Source: 40-80 sp040394775 (GTDB lineage Bacteria; Bacteroidota; Bacteroidia; Flavobacteriales_D; Crocinitomicaceae). From it: a stretch of 16,018 nucleotides of DNA. Made by a program: the position numbers and the translations under genes. Each line of letters starts with the position of its first letter. Position 1 is the stretch's first letter. The stretch lies in contig JBEBRN010000065.1 of assembly GCA_040394775.1 (NCBI GenBank), positions 1 through 16,018 on the forward strand, given 5' to 3'. The notes beneath the pieces were generated by a model. It worked only from the letters and a program-made list of their open reading frames with translations. It was not told the origin of the DNA and ran no database searches. This document shows, piece by piece, positions 9,316 to 16,018 of this stretch.

Positions 9316-10064
9316 TAATACGATTTTGCTATTTCAATAAAATCATCCGCTTTCAATGATGCTCCGCCAATTAGACCTCCGTCAATGTTTGGTTTAGCAA
9401 ATAATTCAGCTGCATTTTTAGGATTACAACTTCCTCCATATAGAATCGTTACCTTTTCAGATAACGTTTCAGAATAGCGTTCTGAAAGTGCTTTGCGAAT
9501 TTGCTCATGCATCTCCTCGGCTTGGTCAGGCGTAGCTGTTTTCCCTGTTCCAATTGCCCAAATAGGTTCATAGGCAATAACGATTTGTTGAAAGTCAGCT
9601 TCTTTCAAATGAAAGATCGTATTTTTCATTTGGTCAATCACGTATGCAATATGTTGATCACTTTCTCTTATTTCCAAAGGTTCACCACAACAATAGATTA
9701 TGTTCATTTCTGCTGCAATAGCTGCATCCACTTTTGATCGTATTATCGTATCATCTTCCTTAAAAACCATGCGTCTTTCGGAATGTCCGACTAACACATT
9801 TAGTATTCCTAAATCCTTCAATTGGCTATGGGAAACTTCTCCCGTAAAAGCACCTGATGGCTCATAAAAAAAATTTTGCGCCCCAATTTTTAGACGTTTA
9901 TTTTCTTCTTGTTTTAAAGCATCCAAAAATAATAAAGGGCTAAAGACCAACATTTCCACATTCGTGATATCAGCTGATTTTTGACTAATTTCCTGGTACA
10001 AAGAAAGCGCATCTCGCTTTGTGAGGTTCATTTTCCAATTACCTGCTACTATTTTTTTTCTCAT
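9315..10064 (-). CDS. tpiA: Triosephosphate isomerase
   Basis: TpiA interconverts dihydroxyacetone phosphate and glyceraldehyde-3-phosphate in glycolysis and gluconeogenesis. At 249 residues it has the normal family length for a single TIM barrel. All catalytic features are present: Asn9 and Lys11 in AGNWKMN, the electrophile His94 in GHSERR, the general base Glu166 in AYEPIWAIGTGKTA together with flexible loop 6, and the phosphate-binding YGGS (209-212) and DGGLIGGAS (228-236). The start overlaps the stop of the upstream membrane-protein gene by four bases (ATGA), and its stop overlaps the prmA start by one base, so it sits inside a tightly coupled run. Proximity of tpiA to a BT_3928-type gene and a DUF1599 gene is, as I recall, a recurring arrangement in Bacteroidota. 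Confidence 0.98.
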   Translation of the reverse strand: MRKKIVAGNWKMNLTKRDALSLYQEISQKSADITNVEMLVFSPLLFLDALKQEENKRLKIGAQNFFYEPSGAFTGEVSHSQLKDLGILNVLVGHSERRMVFKEDDTIIRSKVDAAIAAEMNIIYCCGEPLEIRESDQHIAYVIDQMKNTIFHLKEADFQQIVIAYEPIWAIGTGKTATPDQAEEMHEQIRKALSERYSETLSEKVTILYGGSCNPKNAAELFAKPNIDGGLIGGASLKADDFIEIAKSY

Positions 10065-11962
10065 TTAATACCTTTATAAAATACGTGTTTCTGAATCCAA
10101 TCATATGTTGGAGTTGAACGGTATGGATATTTACCTTTTACGACGCCATCCATTACAATCATTAAACTTGGATTAGAACGACAAACTACTTTTATCTCAA
10201 TGAAATCCATGATAAAGATAGGAATGTCAAATTTATATTTCTTTCTAAAATTGTCAATCTCTTGCCTTGTAGAAGATGTCACTAGTATGAAAGGTATAGA
10301 ATCTTTTTGAGCTCTTCTATACGATTCTTTTAATCTATCAACATTATCCCAACTCGCTTCTTTTAAATTACGTGAAAATAGAACGATTACTTTTGGTGAT
10401 TTCACAATCATGTCTCTCACTGATATTTCCATTAAATCAGGGTTAACAATACCTATATCCCGTTTAAAACGGTAATTTTCAGTTGTATAATAAGCTGTAT
10501 CGTAATCTTCTTTTAACACTTCAATCTCTTGACGTGTTTTAACATCAAACAGCAAGACCCCTTCCATCATGTTTTCGCTAAGAATAGAATCGATATACGG
10601 TAATTTCTTTTCAACATCTGATAAATAAGCGACATCAATTGTTGGGCTGAATTGTGAAGAATCGATAGAAGGTAATTTTCCTTTTTTAATCTCTAAAGAC
10701 TCCATACTGATAAACTTCAATGTTGAATCCTCCCATAGTTTCTTCACTGGATCCATGTATTCTTCTTCTGTAAGCATAACTTCATTTCCAGTTTTCAAGT
10801 CTTTCATTTTAAAAGCACTTTTAAACTCGCCCATGATGCCATCGTTCATTTTTTCTTGAAAATCACTTCCTACGGCATACGGTCGATAATCTTTTAATGG
10901 CTCATACATCAATACATATGTTGTCATTAGTCCACATAAGAATATAACAATGATCGTTGAGCCAAAATAGTTACCAAAAAGAACACCTCCAGATTGACGA
11001 ATCCATAAAGCACCTAAGATGGCTATCAACCCAAAAATGAATGGGAAATACCACCCGAAAATAAATGATAGACAAAGCATTAGTAGCATTGAAATAGGTA
11101 CAACAACCGTGTTTTCTCTTGACGTATTTGGCTGAATACGCCATTGGGTTGCAAAAATCCAAACAATAAAGTAAAACAACAAGATGTCTTTCCAGAGCGT
11201 TTCCTTTGGCGTTAATGAGCGTCCAACAGATCCTTTCATCGCATCACCAAAACAACCGCAATCAAGCACACATTGAGTACTTTTAAGTTCATCTACGACA
11301 ACCGTACTATTTGTTTTAGAGATAATTTTTATCTCTTTATTCGTTTTTGCTTCTTCAATTTTTATTTGTGCCAAGGAAGAATTAATATCATACGTATCTC
11401 TGTCAATAAATTTTTTATTTGGATCACACGTAGATGTATGCCAAGTTAAGAAGGTGAAAAAGGCAATCATCAATAGCAATAGCCATGAAGTCAGTTTAAT
11501 CTTTCCTCCAATTAATACCAATACACCCAACACAATTTCCACAATACAGATGATAACACTCAGAGTTAATGCATAAGGAATAAAAAACTCCAAGGAGAAA
11601 TCAGGAATCGAAAACCATTCTTTGATACGAAAAGCCAATGCGCCATCTTCAAAATATTCTTCTAATTTATAACTAAACCCTATAGGGTCATTCGCCTTTA
11701 TTAGACCTGAAACTATAAATAAACTTCCTACCAATACTCGAGATACAAAGGACATCATAACACCTCCTTTGAAAACGAACATTCCTCCAACACTCAACAA
11801 TATAAGTGCTAAACCAACACTAACATACATCCATTTTGAAGCAGCAAATGAATCGTGAAATCCGATTGATAAAAAGATAATTCCCACAAGGTTTATCGCC
11901 ACAAATAAGCCATTAATTACTAAAGAATGTCCTGAAAATGAGTGCTTAATTTTGTCTTTCAT
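10061..11962 (-). CDS. BT_3928-like (DoxX/MauE-type) membrane protein with thioredoxin-like C-terminus
   Basis: A 633-residue polytopic membrane protein. Hydrophobic segments are visible at about 15-36, 43-65, 74-88, 125-152, 158-175, 257-274, 286-303, 305-322 and 334-352. The N-terminal half resembles DoxX/MauE-type four-helix proteins: GLIKANDPIGFSYKLEEYF at 87-105, then a loop with C179 and the cluster CVLDCGCFGD (231-240), followed by LTPKETLWKD, the pattern of the BT_3928 family. Residues from about 355 are soluble; YRPYAVGSDF starts that part, and about 515-625 has a thioredoxin-like alternation (KVIVLFSRNL, IPFILVTSS, CRSNPSLMIVMDGVV) with a cis-Pro-like SNP but no CXXC pair. Family function is unknown to me; a role in envelope thiol or electron transfer is an inference from the MauE relation and the cysteines. 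It lies three bases after the DUF1599 gene and overlaps tpiA by ATGA. The length seems greater than I remember for BT_3928 proteins. Confidence 0.9.
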   Translation of the reverse strand: MKDKIKHSFSGHSLVINGLFVAINLVGIIFLSIGFHDSFAASKWMYVSVGLALILLSVGGMFVFKGGVMMSFVSRVLVGSLFIVSGLIKANDPIGFSYKLEEYFEDGALAFRIKEWFSIPDFSLEFFIPYALTLSVIICIVEIVLGVLVLIGGKIKLTSWLLLLMIAFFTFLTWHTSTCDPNKKFIDRDTYDINSSLAQIKIEEAKTNKEIKIISKTNSTVVVDELKSTQCVLDCGCFGDAMKGSVGRSLTPKETLWKDILLFYFIVWIFATQWRIQPNTSRENTVVVPISMLLMLCLSFIFGWYFPFIFGLIAILGALWIRQSGGVLFGNYFGSTIIVIFLCGLMTTYVLMYEPLKDYRPYAVGSDFQEKMNDGIMGEFKSAFKMKDLKTGNEVMLTEEEYMDPVKKLWEDSTLKFISMESLEIKKGKLPSIDSSQFSPTIDVAYLSDVEKKLPYIDSILSENMMEGVLLFDVKTRQEIEVLKEDYDTAYYTTENYRFKRDIGIVNPDLMEISVRDMIVKSPKVIVLFSRNLKEASWDNVDRLKESYRRAQKDSIPFILVTSSTRQEIDNFRKKYKFDIPIFIMDFIEIKVVCRSNPSLMIVMDGVVKGKYPYRSTPTYDWIQKHVFYKGIK

Positions 11963-11965
11963 AAT

Positions 11966-12502
11966 TTATTGAGTTAATAGTATTAGTGCAAAAACAGAAT
12001 AGTTTAACATATCCATATAATTAGCATCAATGCCTTCACTGATGATTGTTTTTCCTTGATTATCTTCTATTTGCTTCACGCGCAAAAGTTTCATCAATAT
12101 TAAATCCGTCAAAGAACTTACGCGCATATCCCTCCATGCTTCACCATAATCATGGTTTTTTTTCAACATTAAATCATGTGTTTTTTGAATCGTTTCATCA
12201 TAGAGTGAAATTGCTTTCTCTTCAGATAATTCAAGGGAAGTTTTATCACTAGATTCTAGCTGAATTAAAGCCATAACGCAATAATTGACAATAGCGATAA
12301 ATTCATCTTCGATTTTTTCTCCTACTCTATTCTCCCCAGTCTCTTGGATTGTTCGAATACGCTGTGCCTTAATAAATATTTGATCTGTTAAAGAACTCAC
12401 GCGTAATATCCGCCAAGCAGTCCCATAGTCTTTTGTCTTCTTTTGAAAAATATCTCTACAATTTGAAATCACTTTTGTATATTGCGACGATGTTTCAGGC
12501 AT
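11966..12502 (-). CDS. DUF1599 protein with two tandem copies of the domain
   Basis: The 178 residues are an internal duplication of an all-helical unit. Copy 1 (about 8-82) contains KDYGTAWRILRVSSLTD (24-40) and a late DEFIAIVNYCVMALIQL; copy 2 (about 101-176) contains HDYGEAWRDMRVSSLTD (117-133) and a late NYMDMLNYSVFALILL. This is the DUF1599 pattern, which I recall also being labelled a nucleotide-modification-associated domain. No biochemical role is known to me; conserved DYG.AW, SLTD and D..NY positions in both halves suggest a paired ligand or metal site, which is inference. There is no signal peptide, so it should be cytoplasmic. It heads the seven-gene minus-strand run and diverges from folP, with 27 bases between the start codons, so its promoter must overlap the folP 5' end. 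The ATG at 12502 is the only plausible start before copy 1. Confidence 0.93.
   Translation of the reverse strand: MPETSSQYTKVISNCRDIFQKKTKDYGTAWRILRVSSLTDQIFIKAQRIRTIQETGENRVGEKIEDEFIAIVNYCVMALIQLESSDKTSLELSEEKAISLYDETIQKTHDLMLKKNHDYGEAWRDMRVSSLTDLILMKLLRVKQIEDNQGKTIISEGIDANYMDMLNYSVFALILLTQ
11975..12481 (-). repeat. Internal tandem duplication within the DUF1599 gene
   Basis: Two copies of a roughly 75-residue helical unit (residues 8-82 at 12257-12481, residues 101-176 at 11975-12202) are aligned at an offset of 93 residues. The strongest identity is AWR..RVSSLTD in both copies. The repeat is clear in protein, and partly retained in DNA around the cgcg-atat-ccgcc/tccatgc stretch that encodes it. 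It is a family trait rather than a recent duplication. Confidence 0.8.
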
Positions 12503-12529
12503 GTTTAAATAATTGAATTTAATAGAAAG

Positions 12530-13372
12530 ATGAAGGTAATGAAAACAAATGAATTGACGTTAAAAATAGGCCATAAAATTCAAATTTTTTCAAATCCTAT
12601 TGTAATGGGTATCGTAAATTGCACCCCTGATTCTTTCTATAAGGAAAGCCGTAAACAACTGAAAGAAGATGTGTTAAGATTGACTGAAAAGCATTTAAAA
12701 GACGGAGCATCCATCATTGACATTGGCGGTCATTCTACTCGCCCTGGCGCTCAATCTATAACTGAAAGACAGGAGATTGAAAGACTTTCTGGACCTTTAT
12801 CATGGATTCAAGAACATTTTCCAGGTGTTCTAATATCTATTGACACCTTCAAATCCTCTGTAGCAGACTACTGTCTAAGCAATGGCGCACATATTATAAA
12901 CGACATCAGTGGTGGTGAATTTGACCCAATAATTTTAGACGTTATTTCAAAATTTGACTGCCCTTATATTGCGATGCATTTAATAGGAAACTATTCAACA
13001 ATGCATAACGCGTATAGCTATAATGCTATTGAAGAAGATGTCTATGCCTATTTTGAATTAAAGTATAATACGTATAAAAATAAGGGAATTCATCAAGTTA
13101 TTATCGATCCAGGATTTGGTTTTTCTAAATCATTAGAAGACAATTTCAGATTACTCAAAAACCTAGAGATACTTAAACAACTTTCACTTCCTATCTTAGT
13201 AGGCGTATCTAGAAAAAGAATGATTTGGCAAACACTTAATTCATCTTCAGAAGAAGCACTAAACGGCACATCTGTTTTAAATACAATAGCCTTAAAAAAT
13301 GGTGCATCTATATTAAGGGTCCACGATGTCAAAGAAGCAATGGAATCCATTAAATTAATGCAACGTCTTTAG
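12530..13372 (+). CDS. folP: Dihydropteroate synthase
   Basis: FolP condenses 6-hydroxymethyl-dihydropterin pyrophosphate with p-aminobenzoate to form dihydropteroate in folate synthesis; it is the target of sulfonamides. The 280 residues match the usual TIM-barrel length. Visible motifs are MGIVNCTPDSF (26-36), DIGGHSTRPGA (64-74), SIDTFK (103-108, pterin-binding Asp), INDISGG (123-129), DPGFGFSK (193-200), GVSRKRMI (225-232) and the final RVHDV (263-267). The loop usually written MHMxGxPxxMQ is here MHLIGNYSTMH (149-159), an unusual variant. Translation may begin at the ATG at 12530 or three codons later at 12539; neither has a Shine-Dalgarno sequence, as is normal in Bacteroidota, although AGAAAG precedes the first. 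It is the only plus-strand gene and ends at a hairpin terminator. Confidence 0.97.
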   Translation: MKVMKTNELTLKIGHKIQIFSNPIVMGIVNCTPDSFYKESRKQLKEDVLRLTEKHLKDGASIIDIGGHSTRPGAQSITERQEIERLSGPLSWIQEHFPGVLISIDTFKSSVADYCLSNGAHIINDISGGEFDPIILDVISKFDCPYIAMHLIGNYSTMHNAYSYNAIEEDVYAYFELKYNTYKNKGIHQVIIDPGFGFSKSLEDNFRLLKNLEILKQLSLPILVGVSRKRMIWQTLNSSSEEALNGTSVLNTIALKNGASILRVHDVKEAMESIKLMQRL

Positions 13373-13394
13373 TCTACAATATACTTAAACTAAA

Positions 13395-13421
13395 AAAGCA
13401 CCACTGAATCAGTGGTGCTTT
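13395..13421. terminator. Bidirectional intrinsic terminator between folP and the CHU_C gene
   Basis: A perfect 12-base-pair inverted repeat (AAAGCACCACTG and its complement) with a three-base loop AAT lies between two converging genes. On the minus strand the stem is followed by a run of six T (complement of 13392-13397), a strong intrinsic terminator for the gene at 13443-15788. On the plus strand the tail is TTTCAAATTATT, a weaker but plausible terminator for folP, 22 bases after its stop. Confidence 0.9.
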
Positions 13422-13442
13422 CAAATTATTACTTTCTAAAAG

Positions 13443-15788
13443 TTATCTTACTAACGTTACAGTTCCCTTTAAGTCTTCCACAGTACCATCAATCAAAGAG
13501 ACAGTCGCTCTATAGATATAGGTTCCTGAGTTCATTGGTTTATTGTTAAATGTTCCATCCCAACTTTCACCAACTTTATCTGAATAAAATACCCTATTTC
13601 CCCATCTGTCAAAAACACTTAGTTGAATTGATTGTAAACAGCGGCTATATACTTTGAAACCATCATTACTTCCGTCTTGATTCGGTGAAAAAATGTTCGG
13701 TACATAAATTTCTCCACATTTAATTTTGTATTTAATAAAGATAGAATCTTTCATATTACAACCTTCAGGAGTTGTCACTTTCACCGTGTACCAAGTGTCT
13801 TCTAATGGTGTAGCGATTGGATCTGGACAATCTGTACAACTTAACGATTCTGTTGGAATCCAATTAAATAGAACGCCTGGAATGTATGGTGTTATTGTCA
13901 CACCTAAAGTGGACGAACTTCCTTCTTCAACCACTGTTGGGTCAGCTGACAAAGTAATTGTACTTACTGATGTTGGCGCAGGATTAACATTAACAGTGAC
14001 ATAAATAGGAGGGCTTGAACAACCATTTTTAGTTCCGATAATGGCATATGTTACAGTTCCAGAAGTAGCTCCTGAATAAAATAACGTATCACCTATAACA
14101 CTTCCTGTCTTATTTGTAGCACCAGTTACATCGCTAGTAACGGCTACCCAACCATACACAACACCTGTAGAGTCAGATGAAATTCGAATATCTAACTTTT
14201 CCCCTGAACAAATTGTTTGAGCTAAAGGAGTGGCTGCAATAACTGGAGCTTCTTTAACAATTACTGTAATTGTTGTATCGGAAGCACACTGTCCTGGGTC
14301 AGAAGCAAAAGTATACGTTGTTGTTATTGTATCGTTAGCAGCAGGAGACCATACTCCAGTGATATTATTCGTAGAAGTTGTTGGTAATACCAATGTTGTT
14401 CCTGCACAAATTGGACCTGGGTTTATAAATAGCGGTGCTCCAACAGGTGGTAATTTAGGTGCATTTGTAAATGTTGCATTAGGAGAAGTACATGTACCCA
14501 ATACTGCGGAAACAGTATAGGCAGTTCCTGGTACCGCATTTTCTATCACACCTACTGTACTTATTGTTGGTCCTGTCGGTGTTATCGTATAGGTATACGT
14601 ATTATCATAGTTAGATATTGTCGTAATTTCACTTGTATCACAAGTCGAAGGAGCTACGCTAAACGTTGGAGCTGCTAAGGTTGTTTGTCCCAAATTAATT
14701 ACAAACGTATTATTCGCAGTACCACATCCGTTTCCAGTAACATCCACAGTATATGTTGTTCCAGGAACAGCACCTGTTATAACGCCACCAGCACCGATTG
14801 TTGGACCTGCAGGCGTAAATGTATAGGTTGAAGCTGCACTGTAATTAGTAACAGTACTTCCTCCTGTACCAGTACATCCGGCAGGAGTCACGCTAATCGT
14901 TGGTTGTTGAGTTGTTGCAGGCTTAGTAAAGTTTGCCGTAGCAGTACAAGCAGGATCTGCTGAAAAAACAGCCGTTACGGTACAAGCAGCACCATCTGCA
15001 GCACCACCATTAAAGGAATAATTCACTGCCGCACCACCAGTAGCGAAAGGTGGATTAAATGTTTGACTGCCACCACATGAAGAAGTAACAGTCAGTGTAC
15101 CCGTAGTAATTGTAGTAGTTAAGTTGAAAGTACCTGAAATAGTCGTATTCGTTCCATTACAAACTGCAGTTGCAGTCATATTGGCGATGTTACATTGATT
15201 CACAATCGCACAGTTAGTAGATCCTGTCCCTGATGTTTGGTTAAACGATAACGTACCTGGAGATCCCGTATAATTGGAAATCATTACAATATAAACTTGC
15301 CCAGCTTGAGCTGCTGGCGGAGTAGTTGCCCCACTTCCTGAAGAAGAACAGATAGCGTTACTTCCTCCTGACATTCCAAGACCTATATTTTCTGTTGAAC
15401 TGGCTGAGTAACTTGATTGAATAGGTGCAACACCATTCATTACTTGCTGACATCCCGATGCTTGATCTGGAAATGGACCCCACATAGCAAAGTCAATATC
15501 CAATCCACCACCACCCATTGTTAGTCCAATAGTACCTGGTTGGTTTATTTGCATGTAATACCAAACTGGATTAGGTTGTGACATCATACAACCATAGTTT
15601 GGACCACTCGGAGCTGTATTACCAGTATTACCAGGGAATTGATAAGATGTAGTACCGCAAAATGGACTCGCATTATTACAATTGGAACCTTGTGCTGAAG
15701 TGGTATTGATGTTTAACACAAATGCTAGCACAACAAACAATAATGACTTATACAATGTTCCAAAAACTATTTTGATAGGTAAATTCAT
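13443..15788 (-). CDS. Secreted adhesin-like protein with CHU_C type IX secretion domain
   Basis: This 781-residue protein has a signal peptide (residues 1 to about 32, ending TTSA) and a CHU_C / gliding-motility-associated C-terminal domain at about 690-781 (VPNIFSPNQDG, SVFDRWGNRVFYS, WDGTFNNKPMNSGTYIY). That tail is the type B signal for export by the type IX secretion system and surface retention. Between lie an N-terminal adhesin-type beta domain (about 34-195; CNNASPFCG, PNPVWYYMQI, IDFAMWGPF), a Thr/Gly/Ala-rich segment (about 196-294), two tandem 78-residue modules (295-372, 373-450), an Ig-like module (about 451-517), a PKD-like module (about 518-605) and a final beta module with LSCTDCPDPIATP (about 615-688). 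Cysteines are regularly placed and may form disulfides. Inferred role: cell-surface adhesion or matrix; the ligand is unknown. Base composition looks richer in G+C than its neighbours, which the Thr/Gly/Ala content explains. No PorP/SprF-type partner follows it. Confidence 0.95.
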   Translation of the reverse strand: MNLPIKIVFGTLYKSLLFVVLAFVLNINTTSAQGSNCNNASPFCGTTSYQFPGNTGNTAPSGPNYGCMMSQPNPVWYYMQINQPGTIGLTMGGGGLDIDFAMWGPFPDQASGCQQVMNGVAPIQSSYSASSTENIGLGMSGGSNAICSSSGSGATTPPAAQAGQVYIVMISNYTGSPGTLSFNQTSGTGSTNCAIVNQCNIANMTATAVCNGTNTTISGTFNLTTTITTGTLTVTSSCGGSQTFNPPFATGGAAVNYSFNGGAADGAACTVTAVFSADPACTATANFTKPATTQQPTISVTPAGCTGTGGSTVTNYSAASTYTFTPAGPTIGAGGVITGAVPGTTYTVDVTGNGCGTANNTFVINLGQTTLAAPTFSVAPSTCDTSEITTISNYDNTYTYTITPTGPTISTVGVIENAVPGTAYTVSAVLGTCTSPNATFTNAPKLPPVGAPLFINPGPICAGTTLVLPTTSTNNITGVWSPAANDTITTTYTFASDPGQCASDTTITVIVKEAPVIAATPLAQTICSGEKLDIRISSDSTGVVYGWVAVTSDVTGATNKTGSVIGDTLFYSGATSGTVTYAIIGTKNGCSSPPIYVTVNVNPAPTSVSTITLSADPTVVEEGSSSTLGVTITPYIPGVLFNWIPTESLSCTDCPDPIATPLEDTWYTVKVTTPEGCNMKDSIFIKYKIKCGEIYVPNIFSPNQDGSNDGFKVYSRCLQSIQLSVFDRWGNRVFYSDKVGESWDGTFNNKPMNSGTYIYRATVSLIDGTVEDLKGTVTLVR
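14439..14906 (-). repeat. Two tandem 78-residue surface-protein modules
   Basis: Within the CHU_C protein, residues 295-372 and 373-450 are two diverged copies of the same beta module. Shared pattern: P-T-hydrophobic-S-V at the start, then Cys, a TNY/SNY motif, YTFTPAGPTI versus YTITPTGPTI, and GAVPGTTYTV versus NAVPGTAYTV. The exact period is 78 residues (234 bases), measured from QPTI to APTF. These modules are common as strings in Bacteroidota surface proteins and may vary in number between strains. Confidence 0.85.
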
Positions 15789-15799
15789 ATATTAAGTTA

Positions 15800-16018
15800 T
15801 TATTTATTCGGATTGTATCTTATTAGATAATTTGCTTGATAAATTCTATAATAAGGTGATGAACCATCAGCATTAGAAGTAATGAAGAAATATTTTAAAG
15901 GGTTAAATTTTTGAATATCAAAATTAGGTCCTTTATCATAGTCTAAATCTTGATTGTATTTATTCTTTAAAACTAATGTAGAAATCAAATTATATTTTCC
16001 AGAATTAATTTCTTCGTC
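15800..16018 (-). CDS. C-terminal end of an unidentified protein, 5' end beyond window
   Basis: The frame is open from the right edge to a stop at 15800, giving 72 visible residues and no internal ATG; an apparent start at 15988 would be a TTG, and the frame continues upstream of it, so this is best read as the 3' end of a longer gene. The visible tail is rich in Tyr, Asn, Lys and Asp (LDYDKGPNFDIQ, SSPYYRIYQANYLIRYNPNK) and has no hydrophobic helix, CHU_C domain or other motif I recognise. It ends 11 bases before the start of the CHU_C gene on the same strand, so the two are probably co-transcribed. No function can be assigned. Confidence 0.7.
   Translation of the reverse strand, partial: DEEINSGKYNLISTLVLKNKYNQDLDYDKGPNFDIQKFNPLKYFFITSNADGSSPYYRIYQANYLIRYNPNK

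Noticed and set aside
12440..12560. Candidate -7 elements CACTTTTG (plus) and TTCATTTG (minus) around the divergent folP/DUF1599 starts
   Set aside because: Each misses one consensus base, and no TTG -33 box lies at proper spacing; such matches are frequent in AT-rich DNA.
14230..14520. Plus-strand open frame of 96 codons antisense to the CHU_C gene
   Set aside because: Its Val/Gly/Ala-rich composition mirrors the Thr/Ala/Pro codons of the real gene; no start context or homology is visible.
13443..15788. Higher G+C of the CHU_C gene as a sign of horizontal transfer
   Set aside because: The shift is explained by the Thr/Gly/Ala/Pro-rich composition; there are no flanking mobile elements or tRNA genes.

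Overview
The window reads as a chromosomal segment of a low-GC member of the Bacteroidota, most likely a marine or freshwater flavobacterial lineage (Fluviicola/Crocinitomicaceae-like is my guess from gene style, not a proven assignment). The evidence is a CHU_C (gliding-motility-associated, type IX secretion) C-terminal domain, a TPR/PD40 envelope protein of the PorE type, a BT_3928-like membrane protein next to DUF1599 and tpiA, and a near-perfect Bacteroidota -7 promoter element (TAnnTTTG). There are no tRNAs, rRNAs, CRISPR arrays, insertion sequences or phage genes that I can support. Coding density is very high: the longest gap between genes is about 70 bases, so no stretch over 300 bases lacks a gene.

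Layout. Positions 12502 down to 1 hold seven genes, all on the minus strand, in the order DUF1599 protein, BT_3928-like membrane protein, tpiA, prmA, a 1540-residue exported protein of unknown function, plsY, and a TPR/PD40/coiled-coil envelope protein that runs off the left edge. Gaps are +3, -4, -1, +44, +3 and +37 bases, so most of this is probably one transcription unit with translational coupling; a second promoter probably lies just before the last gene. folP (12530-13372) is the only plus-strand gene and diverges from the DUF1599 gene across only 27 bases. A strong bidirectional hairpin terminator (13395-13421) separates folP from a converging minus-strand gene for a secreted 781-residue CHU_C adhesin-like protein (13443-15788). 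The end of another minus-strand gene (15800 to the right edge) lies 11 bases upstream of it.

How the genes fit together. The cluster mixes central metabolism (triosephosphate isomerase, dihydropteroate synthase), ribosomal protein methylation (PrmA), phospholipid synthesis (PlsY) and envelope building (two large exported proteins and a polytopic membrane protein with a conserved Cys motif and a thioredoxin-like tail). Physiological links within the directon are not obvious. The parts least explained by known families are the 1540-residue exported protein, which carries a winged-helix-like segment in an otherwise beta-rich chain, and the more than 600-residue coiled coil attached to a PorE-like TPR/PD40 head. 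I did not find a clear defence, mobile or biosynthetic system; the window looks mainly like ordinary core chromosome with two poorly characterised envelope proteins.
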